Shown in pieces: positions 12,861-24,354 of a stretch of 64,000 nt of DNA. Position numbers and translations under genes: made by a program. Origin of the DNA: Acheta domesticus (Eukaryota > Arthropoda > Insecta > Orthoptera > Gryllidae); the NCBI GenBank assembly GCA_031308135.1, contig JAHLJT010000631.1:152517425-152581424 (forward strand), written 5' to 3'. The notes beneath the pieces are model-generated. The model did not search any database. It saw only the letters and a program-made list of their open reading frames with translations, and was not told the origin of the DNA. Within the stretch, counting starts at the first letter, position 1; each line of letters opens with the position of its first letter.

Positions 12861-13231
12861 CGAGGAGTTACTCAAATATTATAAAGGAAGGGAATCCCCA
12901 TACTGTGCAAAGCGAAATCATTTCTTCGTTTTCACATTTATCTCAATTAAAGACTGCAATTTAAAATATGTAGGTTTTAAATAAATTATAAAAGATAAAT
13001 TGGACGGTGTTATGCATCAACCGGCTATGCGACATGTTATGCGATAAGGACGCGACGGCTATGCGATAAGTTATGAGATAATTGTGTTCAAAGGTTTTAT
13101 TACATTTTCAGCTCTAAAAACTGTAATTTAATTATTTCATTCATTGAAGCGCCAAACTACACAAACATGAGTGGAATATCTGGCGCTTACCTGCATAATG
13201 TGAAATTAAGAGCAGCAGATTTGGAGATCTA

Positions 13232-13244
13232 GGTATATAGCCGG
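13232..13244 (+). repeat. Target-site duplication, left copy
   Basis: GGTATATAGCCGG lies here and again at 17898-17910, directly flanking the LINE. It marks the insertion event into the MITE. Confidence 0.9.
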
Positions 13245-13465
13245 GATTCCCAGAGGGCCGTGCCAAGTAATCGGACTGTTTTCGCTCGGAGAATCAATAT
13301 ATTTACAAAATATTAGCGAACCAGCCTGCCACTGGTAAGAAAAACTGACATTTATCATAAATTTGTTCAAATCAATTGCAGACATAAATAAATCCAGCTG
13401 TAACACACTCTGTACGTGTTTCACAGTTTCCCCTCCGGGGAGACTGTATTGGGCATTGAAATTAT

Positions 13466-14992
13466 ATGTTCCATCAAGACCTGCAAATAATGCAGAATAA
13501 TAATTCAAACTTACCTGAAAATATTACATCTCAAAATTTGTTATCACAAGATATAATATATCAGTCACAAAATGCTTCTCTTCAATCAACATCGAATGCT
13601 GTCAATGTACCTCAAGCTACTCTCGGATTGATAGAAATGCAAACGGACAACCAGCCTCCCTTCATTTACACAGACATTTCGTATAATGCAAATAGAAGCC
13701 AGCCTCCTCTACAAGAAACAAATCCAGCCAAACGTCAAAAGTCATTGCCTCAAGATGTGATACATCAACCTCAAAATTCTTCTCTGCAATCAACATCTTC
13801 TACTACCATCAATGTTCTTCAAGCTGCTCCCGGATTAGAAGAAATGCCACCTAATAACCAATCTTCCACAATCTTTACACACACTTCAGGTAATACAAAT
13901 AATCAACCTCCTCTTCAAGAAGCAAATTCAGCCAAACGTCAAAAACAATGTAAGCCAACCTATTCAATTCCAACATACTCCAGATACGACATCTTGAATG
14001 AAACTGCCGATCCTGATAACGAACTCTCTAACTCTGAAGTGAAAATTCCACCGTTTACAGTGATTGGAAAAAATTACCAGCTATTAATACAAGATATATC
14101 AAAAATTGTGCAACATGAATACACCACTAAGTCTCGCAAAAATGAAATAAAAATACAGTTCACATCTATTGACGACTTTAGGAACTTTCGCAAATTTAGT
14201 GAATCAAACAACATTCAATTTTATACTTATCAAGATCCATCAAAAAAGTGTTTCCCTGTGATGCTTAAAAACATTCCTGCTTCAATTTCAGAAATAGACA
14301 CTTATAATGAACTATTTAGGTTACAATATCCCATAATCAGTGTTAGAAGATTTTACGACAAATCCAGAAAACCTCTTCAAACGTGTGCTTTAGACCTACA
14401 AAACTCCAAAGAAGGTAAAGAAATTCTACACCTGAAAACCTTATTTCATTGCTTAGTGAATATTCAACCAAGAACTCAACGTTCTTCACCCATACAATGT
14501 AAAAACTGTCAACGATTTGATCACTCACAGGCAAACTGTCGTTTAACTCCCAGATGTGTCAAATGTAATCAGAATCACCACTATTCTCTTTGCAACAAAC
14601 CTCAAAATTCACTTCCGATTTGTGTTAACTGTAACCAGAATCACACTGCTAATTATAGAGGATGCCCTTTTTTTAAACAAGCACTTAACAACAAAACTTC
14701 TAAATTCAATAATACTGCACAAGATACCATACATAATTTGGAAAATACAAATACACAGCCTAAAACCTTCACATCCCACAACACAGACTTTCCCCCACTT
14801 CAGAAACCACCTAATGCCTGGTCAAATACATATTCCAACACAGCTCGCAATTCTCAAAATATTAATAACATTAACACTTCTTCATTAAATATCTCACAAT
14901 TAATTACCACAATAGTTACGCAAGTTATATCTTCACTAATACCACAAATTCAACAAATCATAGAATCAGTTCTGAACAAACAAAATGTCTAA
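13466..14992 (+). CDS. LINE ORF1, Gag-like nucleic-acid-binding protein
   Basis: 508 residues. ORF1 proteins of this type bind the element RNA and form the RNP needed for target-primed insertion. Residues 26-93 and 94-161 are a tandem duplication of about 68 residues, each unit rich in Gln, Asn and Ser and ending in AKRQK, a basic patch like a nuclear localisation signal. A globular region at about 190-340 resembles the PRE_C2HC domain found before zinc knuckles in jockey ORF1. Three Cys/His knuckles follow from residue 345 (CKNCQRFDHSQANC, then CVKCNQNHHYSLC, then CVNCNQNHTANYRGC). The tail is Asn/Thr-rich. The ORF2 start codon overlaps its end by 8 nt in another frame. It is fully open and looks intact. 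The ATG at 13466 is the first in frame that precedes the repeat. Confidence 0.88.
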   Translation: MFHQDLQIMQNNNSNLPENITSQNLLSQDIIYQSQNASLQSTSNAVNVPQATLGLIEMQTDNQPPFIYTDISYNANRSQPPLQETNPAKRQKSLPQDVIHQPQNSSLQSTSSTTINVLQAAPGLEEMPPNNQSSTIFTHTSGNTNNQPPLQEANSAKRQKQCKPTYSIPTYSRYDILNETADPDNELSNSEVKIPPFTVIGKNYQLLIQDISKIVQHEYTTKSRKNEIKIQFTSIDDFRNFRKFSESNNIQFYTYQDPSKKCFPVMLKNIPASISEIDTYNELFRLQYPIISVRRFYDKSRKPLQTCALDLQNSKEGKEILHLKTLFHCLVNIQPRTQRSSPIQCKNCQRFDHSQANCRLTPRCVKCNQNHHYSLCNKPQNSLPICVNCNQNHTANYRGCPFFKQALNNKTSKFNNTAQDTIHNLENTNTQPKTFTSHNTDFPPLQKPPNAWSNTYSNTARNSQNINNINTSSLNISQLITTIVTQVISSLIPQIQQIIESVLNKQNV

Positions 14993-17687
14993 GAAAACTA
15001 ACAGCATAACACTGCTCAATTGGAATGCCAATGGAATTAAAAGGCAACATCAATTATTTGAACATTTTCTTTATTCCCACAACATCCAAATAGCATGTAT
15101 CACCGAAACGCATCTCATCCCCAATGAAAAATTTTATTTACATGGATATAAAATATACAGATATGACAGAATTGACAATATAGCATCGGGTGGCGTAGCT
15201 ATTATTATTTCTTCCAAACTCAAATCTTTTCTTATAAATACACCTACCACTCCCTCCCTCGAATTCATTACAATAATAATCAATATCAATCAAATCCATT
15301 ATCACCTTACAGTTGCGTATAAGCCTCCGAAGTATAATTTCCCGCTGACATATTTTAAAAGCATATTTAACAATACAACAGATAAAATCATACTGCTCGG
15401 AGATCTAAATTGTAAAAATCAAATCTGGGGAAGTCTTAATAATAATCCAAATGGTATAAAATTACACAAATTTATTGCTAGTCATAATCTTCAAATTCAT
15501 GCCCCTAATGAACCCACGTATTATTCATATAATGAAAATATCATCCCAGATATTTTAGATATACTAATCACACAAAACATAAACCTTCCAATTACTCAAA
15601 ATGTATTACCTGAGCTTGATTCAGATCATTATCCAGTTATTATAAACATTTATTTCAACTCTCATATCACCTATTCTAACTCTTCTCCTATATTCCAAAA
15701 AGTAAATTGGAATAAATTTACATTAAATATTGAAAACAGCATTCAGTTCCCCACAAATATATTATCAACTCATGACATAGACTCGTACATCACTTATTTC
15801 ACGGATGCAATAAATCATAATTTACACATAAGTTCTAAATATATACCAAAAACTAATTTCGTAAATTATAAACCTCTACCTTTACCTATTATTAACCTTA
15901 TTAAAACACAGCACTCCCTAAGACGATTCTGGCAACAAACCAGGCGTAATGATATTAAAACTAAACTAAACAAAATATCTAGGATTATAAAATCGAAACT
16001 GGAACAACATAAATTCAATGAATACAAAAACTTTATTAAACAAATTCATCCCCAATCAAAAAAGCTCTGGTCAACTCTTAAAAGAATCTGTAAAGAAAAA
16101 ACATCTATTCCAATCCTTAAGCAACATTCTACTACAGCAATAAATGACTATGACAAAACTCAATTACTAGGTCTTCATTTCCAAAATACGTTTACTCCTA
16201 ATTCAACTACTAATATTCACTTTTACAATCTTGTTAGCAATTTTCTCTCTCTTCCAAATTTTAATGTTCCCCAAAATATTGATTATATTTCCCCTTCTGA
16301 AATTCATTCAATTATTAAAACACTAAAAACTCGCAAATCTCCAGGATTGGATACTATCAATAATCAAACACTCAAGTCACTAGGTAAAAGATCAATTGCT
16401 GCTTTTACTTCTATTCTAAATTCCGCATTGAGATTTAATTACTTTCCAACTACCTGGAAAACAGCAATCGTACTTCCCTTTTGTGAACCACAAAAAGATC
16501 CTAGAAACCCATCGAACTACCGACCTATTAGTTTACTTTCCTCTCTTTCCAAGATATTTGAAACCCTTATACATCACAGATTATTACACTTCACTACAAT
16601 TAACAAAATTATTCCTCCCACTCAATTTGGCTTCACTCATCAGCATGCAACTACTCATCAACTTTTAAGACTAACAGAACATATTGAAAACTCCTTTCAC
16701 CTAAAACAGCATACTATTGTATTATTACTGGATATCGAAAAAGCATTCGACAAAATTTGGCATCATGGTCTTATTTATAAATTATTCCAAATTGGAATTC
16801 CTACTTAATTGTTCAAAATAATTCAAAATTTTCTTTCTAATCGCACTTTTCGTGTCAAAATTAATTCCTCTTTTTCTCAACTATTTTCAATTGGCGCGGG
16901 CGTGCCCCAAGGGTCCTGTCTATCTCCTCTTCTTTTTAACATCTATCTCTCTGACATTCCCAACTTTACGTACTCAGAATTAGCCCTTTTTGCTGATGAT
17001 ACTGCATTCTTCATTAGTCATAAAAATTTAACAACTGCCAAAAATAGACTACAATCCGACCTTCTGCTTTATACAAATTGGACTTCTAAATGGCAGATTA
17101 AAATTAACATGAATAAATGTCAAGCTAAAATCTTCACACTCTGTAAACCAATCATCCCTGCAGAAATATTAATTCTTGATCAAGCTATACCCTGGATATC
17201 ACCCAACACACCTATTAAATATCTTGGACTCCTCTTAGACACTAAACTTAAATGGAATGCCCATATTAAAAACATTATACATAAAACTAACACTAAAATT
17301 CATAAATTACACTCCCTCATTAATTATAAATCACCTATAAACATTCACTCAGCAAAATTAATATATACCACAATTATTCGTCCTACCCTTACTTATGCTT
17401 GCCCCATCTGGTCCAATGCTGCCAAAACCCATATAAATAAATTACAAATTCTCCAAAATAAATTCATCAGGAAAATATTTCACGCACCCTGGTATATTCC
17501 CAACTCTCAACTCCATAATGAACTGAAAATTGACACTATCAACTCCCTAATTCGTTCACAAAGCCTTAAATTTTTCAACTCCTTAGATGACTTACAACAG
17601 ACCCGCACTTTCAATTTAGGTCAAACATATCATTTTCCTCGACGTATACTATCAAAATTTCCTAAAGATATATTTCATCCACCATAA
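14985..17687 (+). pseudogene. LINE ORF2, endonuclease plus reverse transcriptase, one in-frame stop
   Basis: The frame is open for 607 codons, has TAA at 16806-16808, then continues in the same frame to 17687 (about 900 codons in all). The N-terminal APE-type endonuclease has LLNWNANGIK, ITETHL, GGVAIIIS, LGDLNCKNQIWG and SDHYPVI. The RT has WKTAIVLPF, NYRPISLLSS, LLDIEKAFDKIWHHG, GVPQGSCLSPLLFNIYLSDI, an intact FADD at 16989-17000 and KYLGLLLDTKLKW. A C-terminal jockey-type region with YACPIWSNAA closes it. The protein nicks target DNA and reverse-transcribes the element RNA there. The stop falls between the first catalytic Asp and the GVPQG block, so a normally read product lacks the active site. 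A sequencing error at this one base is possible. No frameshift is seen. Confidence 0.9.
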
Positions 17688-17897
17688 TTACTACATTTAC
17701 AACATATTATCCTTCTATTCAAAATCCTTTTTACAAACTTCTTTTTTTTTCATAGCATAACCTTTTCAAAACTTTAATTGTTAATAATTCCTACTACAGG
17801 TTCCAGTGAGTATCAAATCGCCAGTTATTTGTTTGTAATGTCCAAACCCCTGAAAGACAAATATGTCGAACAGGTAGAAATAAATTTAAAAAAAAAA

Positions 17898-17910
17898 GGT
17901 ATATAGCCGG
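17898..17910 (+). repeat. Target-site duplication, right copy
   Basis: GGTATATAGCCGG directly follows the LINE A-tail and is identical to 13232-13244. Confidence 0.9.
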
Positions 17911-18098
17911 TTGTTGCGAAATATCCCTGATGTGACTGATGGCGTTTACATTTTTCATTAATTATAAGGATATTTTTACGGATTTGGCGCCAAAATATTC
18001 CGTACACTTAGAACATTGTCCAATGCAACTGATGGCGTCCATATATTATTTTTTCAAAAATCGAGCTTAGCCGGTTGATGCATAACACCGTCCAATTT

Positions 18099-18619
18099 TA
18101 AAACTTATAACAAAAGTTCGAAGAAGAAACGAACAAAAAATATGAAATACCATACAAATTCTAGTTTACGATGCATCTAACTGCTTAGCAACACTATTCT
18201 TTTTATGTTCAGACATCGAAATAAATTGGGAGCGGTTGATAAATGAGTGTGCAACATAAAATGTTTAATATAATAGCAACGGTCTGTAAAATAAAATAAA
18301 AGACAAATGTAGTAATTTATTCTAATCTGAATCAATTACATTAAAGGTAATAATCTTAAACTCCATGGTTTATATAAAATTGATATATTTTTCTTTCCTA
18401 AGAACTGGATATGAAGAAATGCCGGAAATTAGTTATATAATATTGGCGTCCCAAAGTGGTTGAATGTACGGCCCATTACTTAAAATTGGCCCACCAATGT
18501 GATTCCTATAAAAGACTTTTTTTGATGCCGGTCATTTCCACTTAGACGGCCGTATTTGTCACAAGAGAACTCTGCCACCGCAAACAATACTAGTTTCAAG
18601 CACCATGGGTTTATGATCT
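18099..18619. other. No gene recognised
   Basis: AT-rich DNA between the MITE and the next CpG-dense islet. Nothing recognisable. Confidence 0.5.
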
Positions 18620-18990
18620 TCTCATGCAAGTCATTAATAGAAGTATGCACGCTCTACACGCTAATACATTCACGGCAGAATGTGCTAAACGATATGCACC
18701 TTGTCGACTCTCCCCACTGATTTTGAGACGCTGTGCAAGATGATGTTCCAAGGCCGCCTGTGCCGCCACGGGGGTCAACCATCGCCTCCGCCAAATGCGA
18801 ACGGGTCCTCCCGCGCCGCCCACCGTGACGCGACGAGACGGGCAGAGTACAATATATCACTGTGCGCTACCGCCTTAATTTAGAGAATGCCGGGTCGTTC
18901 CCTCCCCCCACCCCCCCGACGCGCGAAAGGACACGCGCCGACCCCGGGCGACGGAGGGGTCGACGCGCGATTTCGGTCATCGTTCTCGCT
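18620..18990. other. CpG-dense GC-rich islet
   Basis: GC-rich, CpG-dense sequence with poly-C runs near 18900-18920. Overlapping frames on both strands are open but without motifs. It could be a promoter-type island or a first exon; undecided. Confidence 0.4.
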
Positions 18991-19235
18991 TTCTCGCGTT
19001 TTGAAACGATTTGGACCCCTGAAATAACATGCCAGTGGTGGCAGCGGAGTTAGAGGCGCCTGGTAGACTGAAATAGAATTCCGGTTTTGCATAGGATATG
19101 TAATACCAGAGAAGCGTTCCCAACGTCATAAAGTTTATTCTCCATTCATTCAGTACATTAATTTAATAGGATTTTCGGAAAATTAATAAGAGTAATTTTA
19201 AATAATTTTTAGAATTTAAAAATTAATATTGGATT

Positions 19236-19289
<54 letters not shown>

Positions 19290-20318
19290 TTATGATTAAA
19301 TATTAAAGCCTTCGCGAAAAAACGTTAGAACTTCAATGTTTCAAAGTTAAACTGTCAAGGAGTCTTCAGTATTATATTTTGACGTGTATCAAAATATTAC
19401 TTTCATGGGCTCCGACGAGACATCCTGTAAAATATTTCTTGAATAAAAGGAACAATGAATCTGGAGAATAATAATTTATTGTTTAATCAAAACAAATCGG
19501 TTTATTTGTGCCAGGAAACGTTAAATGAATCTATAAGAAATTCGGTTGAAGTTCCCTTCCTCATGGAGATGTGTGAGGGAAATCGGCCAAAAAGTCGATT
19601 TTTATAACGTAGTTAATTAGTTAATAATAATAATAAGAAGAAGAAGAAGAAGAAGAAGAAGTAGAAAACGAATATTGGGAGTACATTCTCATTTTTTACT
19701 TCCGAAATTGCGTGCCTCTAAAATTTAAGAGACTGCATCATTGTGCATTAAGCTTTTCTATTGTCTTCATCATGTAGAGGAATTTAAAAACTATCCATGA
19801 TCATTGGATATTTGTGGTTGATAATTCTATAGAAACAATGTCCCAGTTAGCGTTGCAAATGAAGAAAGTCAAGAGGAGTCCAGAAGAACACTGAAATGAT
19901 GAGTTCAAAGGCAGTGCGATCGGAATAAGTCTTCCTAAGATCTTATACGTTTGCCGGAAGAAGAAGTTTTCTCAGATATTAGTAGTAACAAAGCATTAAC
20001 CAGTTTTGTGCGTTTTAAAATCAACCAATGAAATCCCCCGTTTATGGATGCCCGTTATATTTATGAAATATAGAATATTTTACAAAATGTTTTCTAAATT
20101 CCGGAAACTTCTTTCCATGAAACAAAAAATCTTTCCGTTATTAATATAAAAACGAAATAGATTATATAACTGACATATTATTTCTAATTAATTAGAAAAC
20201 ACTTTACGTTGATCACACATGTAGTTTCTGAGAAAAATGAACGAAAATTTAAATTATATTAAGTGTATATGCTCTCATATTTCTTTCAAGCATCAAGAAT
20301 GCAGTTTTTTCAAGCTCT
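18991..20318. repeat. AT-rich DNA with (TA)n and (AAG)n microsatellites
   Basis: (TA)n covers about 19238-19285 and (AAG)n about 19630-19661, the latter preceded by (TAA)n. The rest is AT-rich and without a recognisable gene. Confidence 0.75.
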
Positions 20319-20319
20319 T

Positions 20320-20552
20320 TGATTAAAATGGAGAAGGGGAGGTCACGTCATGAGGCAGAAGCAATCAAGATGGGCGTACTCTACAAACATCTGGAACCCG
20401 GTATTTGGACGGAGGAATCCAGCCAGGTGGACGGTAGAACAGATGGACTGAAAACCTACAGAAAGCAGCAAGTCCACTTTGGTCTAGACCAGCACAAGAC
20501 AGAGGCGGTTGGAGGCAGATGGAACGTGACGTATGCAGTGTTTGTTATTTAA
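20320..20552 (+). pseudogene. C-terminal tail of a LINE ORF2, relic
   Basis: In one plus frame the segment reads GGHVMRQKQSRWAYSTNIWN, then FGRRNPARWTVEQMD, then a Trp/Arg-rich stretch interrupted by stops. This resembles the end of RTE-like LINE ORF2 proteins, with its usual W-GH-R, RW, W-P, GRR--GRP and RW order. Stops and missing upstream RT make it a 5'-truncated, decayed copy. It ends near the microsatellite that follows. The match is by pattern memory only. Confidence 0.55.
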
Positions 20553-20574
20553 CTTCATGTGCATAAAATTAGTG

Positions 20575-20705
20575 AAGTGTTTCTTATATACATAATCTTA
20601 TATATATAAGAAACACTTATATATATACATATATATACATATATATATACATATATATACATATATATACATATATATATATATATACATATATATAAGT
20701 GTGAA
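20575..20705. repeat. (ATATATAC)n microsatellite with inverted GTGTTTCTTATATA flank
   Basis: TA-rich satellite DNA dominated by ACATATATAT units. Its left edge holds an inverted repeat, GTGTTTCTTATA facing TATAAGAAACAC, which gives a short hairpin. Confidence 0.85.
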
Positions 20706-21189
20706 GTGTTTTTAGTGGTTCTTTATTGTATCATTGTATGTTATATCTACTGTATGTGGGATTTTGTCAGGATTTGGAAACGTTTTGTTGATTTAAACTA
20801 GGAGAACCAAGTTTATCATCCCGCGTGAAGCGGGAGGCCTTAGTCCTTAATGGGATCTACATGGGTTATAATTAATAAATGAATGCTTTCATACCTCTGT
20901 TACAGGTCTACTAAATTTCATTATCATAGTTTCTTGATTATTTCAAGATAAAAATATTGTTTATACTCATGCATTTTTGCCTTCACATCTCCTTGAACTG
21001 CATACTTGAGTGTGAGAGTCAATAGATAGAAATCTTAACCCTAATCAAGGTGTACGGGTTCTCTGGGTTCTATAAAATTTCAATGAATACAATATATGAT
21101 GCTCATTTAAACAGAAACTTGTTTCATTTTCATGTTCTGTAATTAAAAATATACGAAAATTCACAACAATATCCCTACACAGTATTTGA
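20706..21189. other. No gene recognised
   Basis: AT-rich unique DNA with no motif seen. Confidence 0.5.
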
Positions 21190-21410
21190 CAACTGCGAAT
21201 GTGCGTTTGTGCCGGCTACGGTTAGATCACTTCCCGTCCATCAGTCGAGACAGATGAGTTGTCATTCGACACGTCTCGATCTCCTAGTGAGGAACTGAAT
21301 ATTTGTTTTTAAATCCAGCCAAAAGATTCTAAGATATTTCCAAAAACTTAGTTTTTGCATATTTTAATGCTGCCATCGTAGTACGCAGGAAATCGAACCA
21401 TTTTCACAAA
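21190..21410 (-). repeat. Dispersed repeat, copy 2
   Basis: Reverse-complement partner of 12640-12860, sharing the ordered blocks listed there (CTAACCG, CGGGAAGTG, TGTCTCGA, AGTTCC, CTTAGAATCTT). It is diverged and non-coding. Confidence 0.6.
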
Positions 21411-21974
21411 AACGTTTTTGTAGATGGCGTTGAATGCGACTGGTGAATCGCAATGCAAAAGATTTCATTTAATTTGCATCCGTATTAACGTATTTTTAAA
21501 AAATAATTGGCAAAAACCTACGAAAAGTATTGCCTTGGAACTTTTTGAATTTGAATTTCAAGTAAAAACAGAAAATAAACCTGTGAGTGATGCTACAGAA
21601 GCACAATTACGTTCTTAGATTCGCCTTCTCACATTTCCATTCTTGTTATAACATGATTAACACATTTTTCACATAAACATACAAAACAGTCGCCTTTTAA
21701 TGGTTTATACATTTTCGCAAACAGAACGATAAATAGAGCAATTGCGAAGTAGAAGTGAACACAATTAGACTGACTTTCTTCATATTCACACTCTTTAAAA
21801 ATTAGGGAGCAAAAATATGGAAGTGTTAATCAAATCTGGGGGAGAATAAAATGTAGTTGTAGAATGTTTTGTGACCGAATTCTTTGAACTAATTGAGAAA
21901 GATAATATTAGAGATTAAAGCTGAAGAACAGCTTACAGATGATTTTTTATGTGCATTTTTGTGCATATTAACGA
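21411..21974. other. No gene recognised
   Basis: AT-rich DNA. The open frame at 21424-21618 has no recognisable motif. Confidence 0.5.
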
Positions 21975-22645
21975 ACTAGTGGTGTTACAGAATGGCGCAG
22001 ACTTTCCCGTATTAGTTTTCTTTTTCTTTGGGTCTCGGCTAACTATTCATACTTGCCACATACTCTGGCCAGATGCCGTCTATCGCCACCCAAAGTACAT
22101 TTTTTTTTACATTTTCTTAATTTTTCGCTTTCCTAATGGTATAATGGAAATATTAATTTTAGAATATTGAAGAACACCTCGATATAAATGGCAATTTTCT
22201 TTGAAAAATTTGGAGCCGTTTTTAAGAAAATAGTATTTAAGTGTATAAAAAGTGCGAAATTTCAAGCTATTTTCTACAGAAAATTTTTGAGTTTTCGAGA
22301 AACTTCACTGAAAGTCATTTGAAGCACATTCACAAATATAATAGTGTTTAAAAATTGCTGGTGATGTGCATATTAAAGGTGTGATAGATCTTTCAAAAAA
22401 ATTACACTTGTGCAATATTTGAAAAAAAAATACCCGAAATTTAATTTAACCTCACATTAAAGAGTGCAGTTACCAGTATCCGTTCGAAATGTTTGAAGAA
22501 AACATTTGGAGCCATTTATGAGAAAATAGGGTTTGAGTGGTTTTTGAAAGGCGGGAGTTTGAACTAGTTTTCACGGAAAACGGTTGCGTTCTCGAGAAAG
22601 CATTTTTTTGGTACTTACAGTTGCATCAATATCTGTGTCACTGTG
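21975..22645 (+). mobile_element. Family A element, 3'-truncated copy
   Basis: Starts with ACTAGTGGTGTTACAGAATG and runs through the family interior (AATTTTAGAATATT, repeated GCCxTTTxTGAGAAAAT blocks, GAAAACGGTTGCGTT). It then fades into unrelated DNA near 22645. The palindromic terminus is missing. Confidence 0.7.
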
Positions 22646-23729
22646 TTACATTCAGGTAATACTAGGTACTGAACTTGGCGCGAACTCAATGAAAGGACTC
22701 ACTTTGGAGGACAAATTGGGAATTTTTGAACAGGAGTAAAACATTATTAGCTACTATGATTCATTGGTATGTCCAATGTTAGAGACTGTAAGGACGTATT
22801 TAAACAAAGCTGTGCACGACATATATTCTCAACACATAAAAATACATTTAAAACAGTTTATAGCGTTGGCGACGCCATATTTAAATATTTATGTTGTAAA
22901 ACGGGAGGAAAAGAAATAATCTTCTCCAAATAGTTTATTAATCAAATAGTTATTAACGCATAGCAGACATGATTCGAAGATCTTACACTCATCTTCAATA
23001 CATTTATATAAAATTAAAGGCAAATGGTAATTAACATGACAACATTTACAATATTTAACATATACAATATTTACAAAAACAAAATTATAGAACTATATAG
23101 TATAATATAGTCGTACATATTTCTAACACTAAAAATACTACAAATATTTCCAAAATCTATCCTCAATTATCAGTTATTGTGTGAATAGTTCTTAATTATA
23201 TTTTTACAGCAAGGAATAAATCAAATTATAACCAACATTTGTAATAAATTTCATCAAGTTTTGAAAAAACACGTCATAAGCAATATGAATGATCCTCAGA
23301 TTCCTAAAAAAATAGAAAGCTTGAAAACAGTGATCTGAGGCCCTGCTCTTGAGCAATGCTAGGATAGGGATATGACATCCACAACAAAACATCAATGTTC
23401 CGAAAGACCAATGATCAAATTTTAAAAACCATGTGTGTCAATTAATCTTTAAAATATATCGGCCCAATACCATCGATGTTTTTAAATATGTGTTTGTAAA
23501 ATTATTTTAGTAATCTCAAACATCAGTTTTCACTTGTGGGGTCGGGCGATTTCATGCATTGGTGGTCGTGTTTATTACCGTGTAAGTGATGTTTTGCTGA
23601 CAAAACAAAATCAAAAAATTGCAAAACAATTAACGAGCTTAATTACCTTATTGGTTAATAAAAAATAAAAATTATAATTATTTAAAACAAACAACTTAGT
23701 TTGCCCTCTTAGTAACCTTGGTCTAAAGA
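22646..23729. other. No gene recognised
   Basis: AT-rich, no motif. Stop codons are dense in all six frames. Confidence 0.5.
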
Positions 23730-23865
23730 ATGAAAGGACAAAACACACATACAGACATACACAAGCACACCTATGCTTAAGGCGGGACTCGAACCCGCGA
23801 TCTTCCTGTCTGATATCACCACAGCACTACTGGCTTAGCTATCTCAGCTATCCGGACCAGCCAAT
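23730..23865 (-). mobile_element. tRNA-derived SINE, minus strand
   Basis: Read on the minus strand it has a tRNA-like head with a B box (GGTTCGAGTCC, at 23786-23796) inside CGCGGGTTCGAGTCCCGCCT, then GTATGTCTGTATGTGTG-type body sequence. The head matches the SINEs at 31062, 43174 and 60637. RNA polymerase III internal promoters drive such elements. Confidence 0.75.
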
Positions 23866-24069
23866 GTAGCTTCTTCTTCCTCTTCTTCTTACTATTACTA
23901 TTATTATTTTTTAATTGAAAAATGAAATATCACCAAGTAAAAATATCGATCTAAATACATGTTAAAAAGCATCGTCTGTAATAAATCGATACCAAATACA
24001 TCTATGTTTGTATAAAAATATCGATGTTTTGACAACCTGGACATCGACGCGGTATCCCTGAATGCTAGG
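23866..24069. other. Short CTT-rich microsatellite and AT-rich DNA
   Basis: A CTTCTTCTTCCTCTTCTTCT run sits at about 23870-23890, with AT-rich sequence around it. Confidence 0.6.
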
Positions 24070-24320
24070 GTGAATGATCCGCGGTGTCGCCCGCTCCGCA
24101 CAGGCAGGTGGCCGCCCAGACATTGTGGCCCAGACGACACGCGGCGGCGAGTGGCTCGGCGAGTGGGCGGGTGGGCGGGGCAGAGGTCGCGAGGGAAGAG
24201 CAGCCCGCTGCGCCACGCGACGCGCGCCTTGCGCAACGCGGAGGCAGCGGGCGCGCCCACGCACTCGCACCGCGCGCTCGAACCCACGAGCCTCAGGCTC
24301 TTGGCTTTCAAAAGATTTTC
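24070..24320. other. CpG-dense GC-rich islet
   Basis: About 250 bp, highly GC-rich and CpG-dense. Three plus frames and two minus frames stay open at once, as expected from composition alone. No domain is recognised. Promoter island or UTR are possible. Confidence 0.4.
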
Positions 24321-24354
24321 GCTGCTCCTCAAGAGTATGCCAAAGGTAGTAATA

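Larger units (their letters stand above)
13245..17897 (+). mobile_element. Near-intact jockey-type LINE (4653 bp)
   Basis: The element has a 5' UTR of about 221 bp, ORF1 (13466-14992), ORF2 (14985-17687 through one stop), an AT-rich 3' UTR and an A-rich end (17882-17897). Exact 13-bp duplications bound it. ORF1 followed by an endonuclease-RT ORF2 without RNase H matches the jockey clade. It appears full-length, because the 5' end directly abuts the duplication and precedes both ORFs. Only a TAA at 16806 visibly breaks it, so the insertion is young compared with other elements in the window. Base use is strongly AT-biased. Confidence 0.9.
12997..18098. mobile_element. MITE with 31-bp perfect TIRs, split by a LINE
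   Basis: The left arm (12997-13027) and right arm (18068-18098) are exact reverse complements over 31 bases, beginning AAATTGGACGGTGTTATGCA. Removing the LINE (13245-17897) and one copy of its 13-bp target duplication leaves a 436-bp element. Subterminal TATGCGATAAG-type repeats lie at about 13020-13080, and two ACTGATGGCGT repeats at about 17935-18030, as expected for transposase-binding subterminal repeats. There is no coding capacity. The superfamily is not clear, and I could not see a convincing target duplication outside the arms. Confidence 0.85.

Noticed and set aside
19238..20705. Hairpins in TA-rich microsatellites as regulatory structures
   Set aside because: Self-complementarity is automatic in (TA)n-type DNA.
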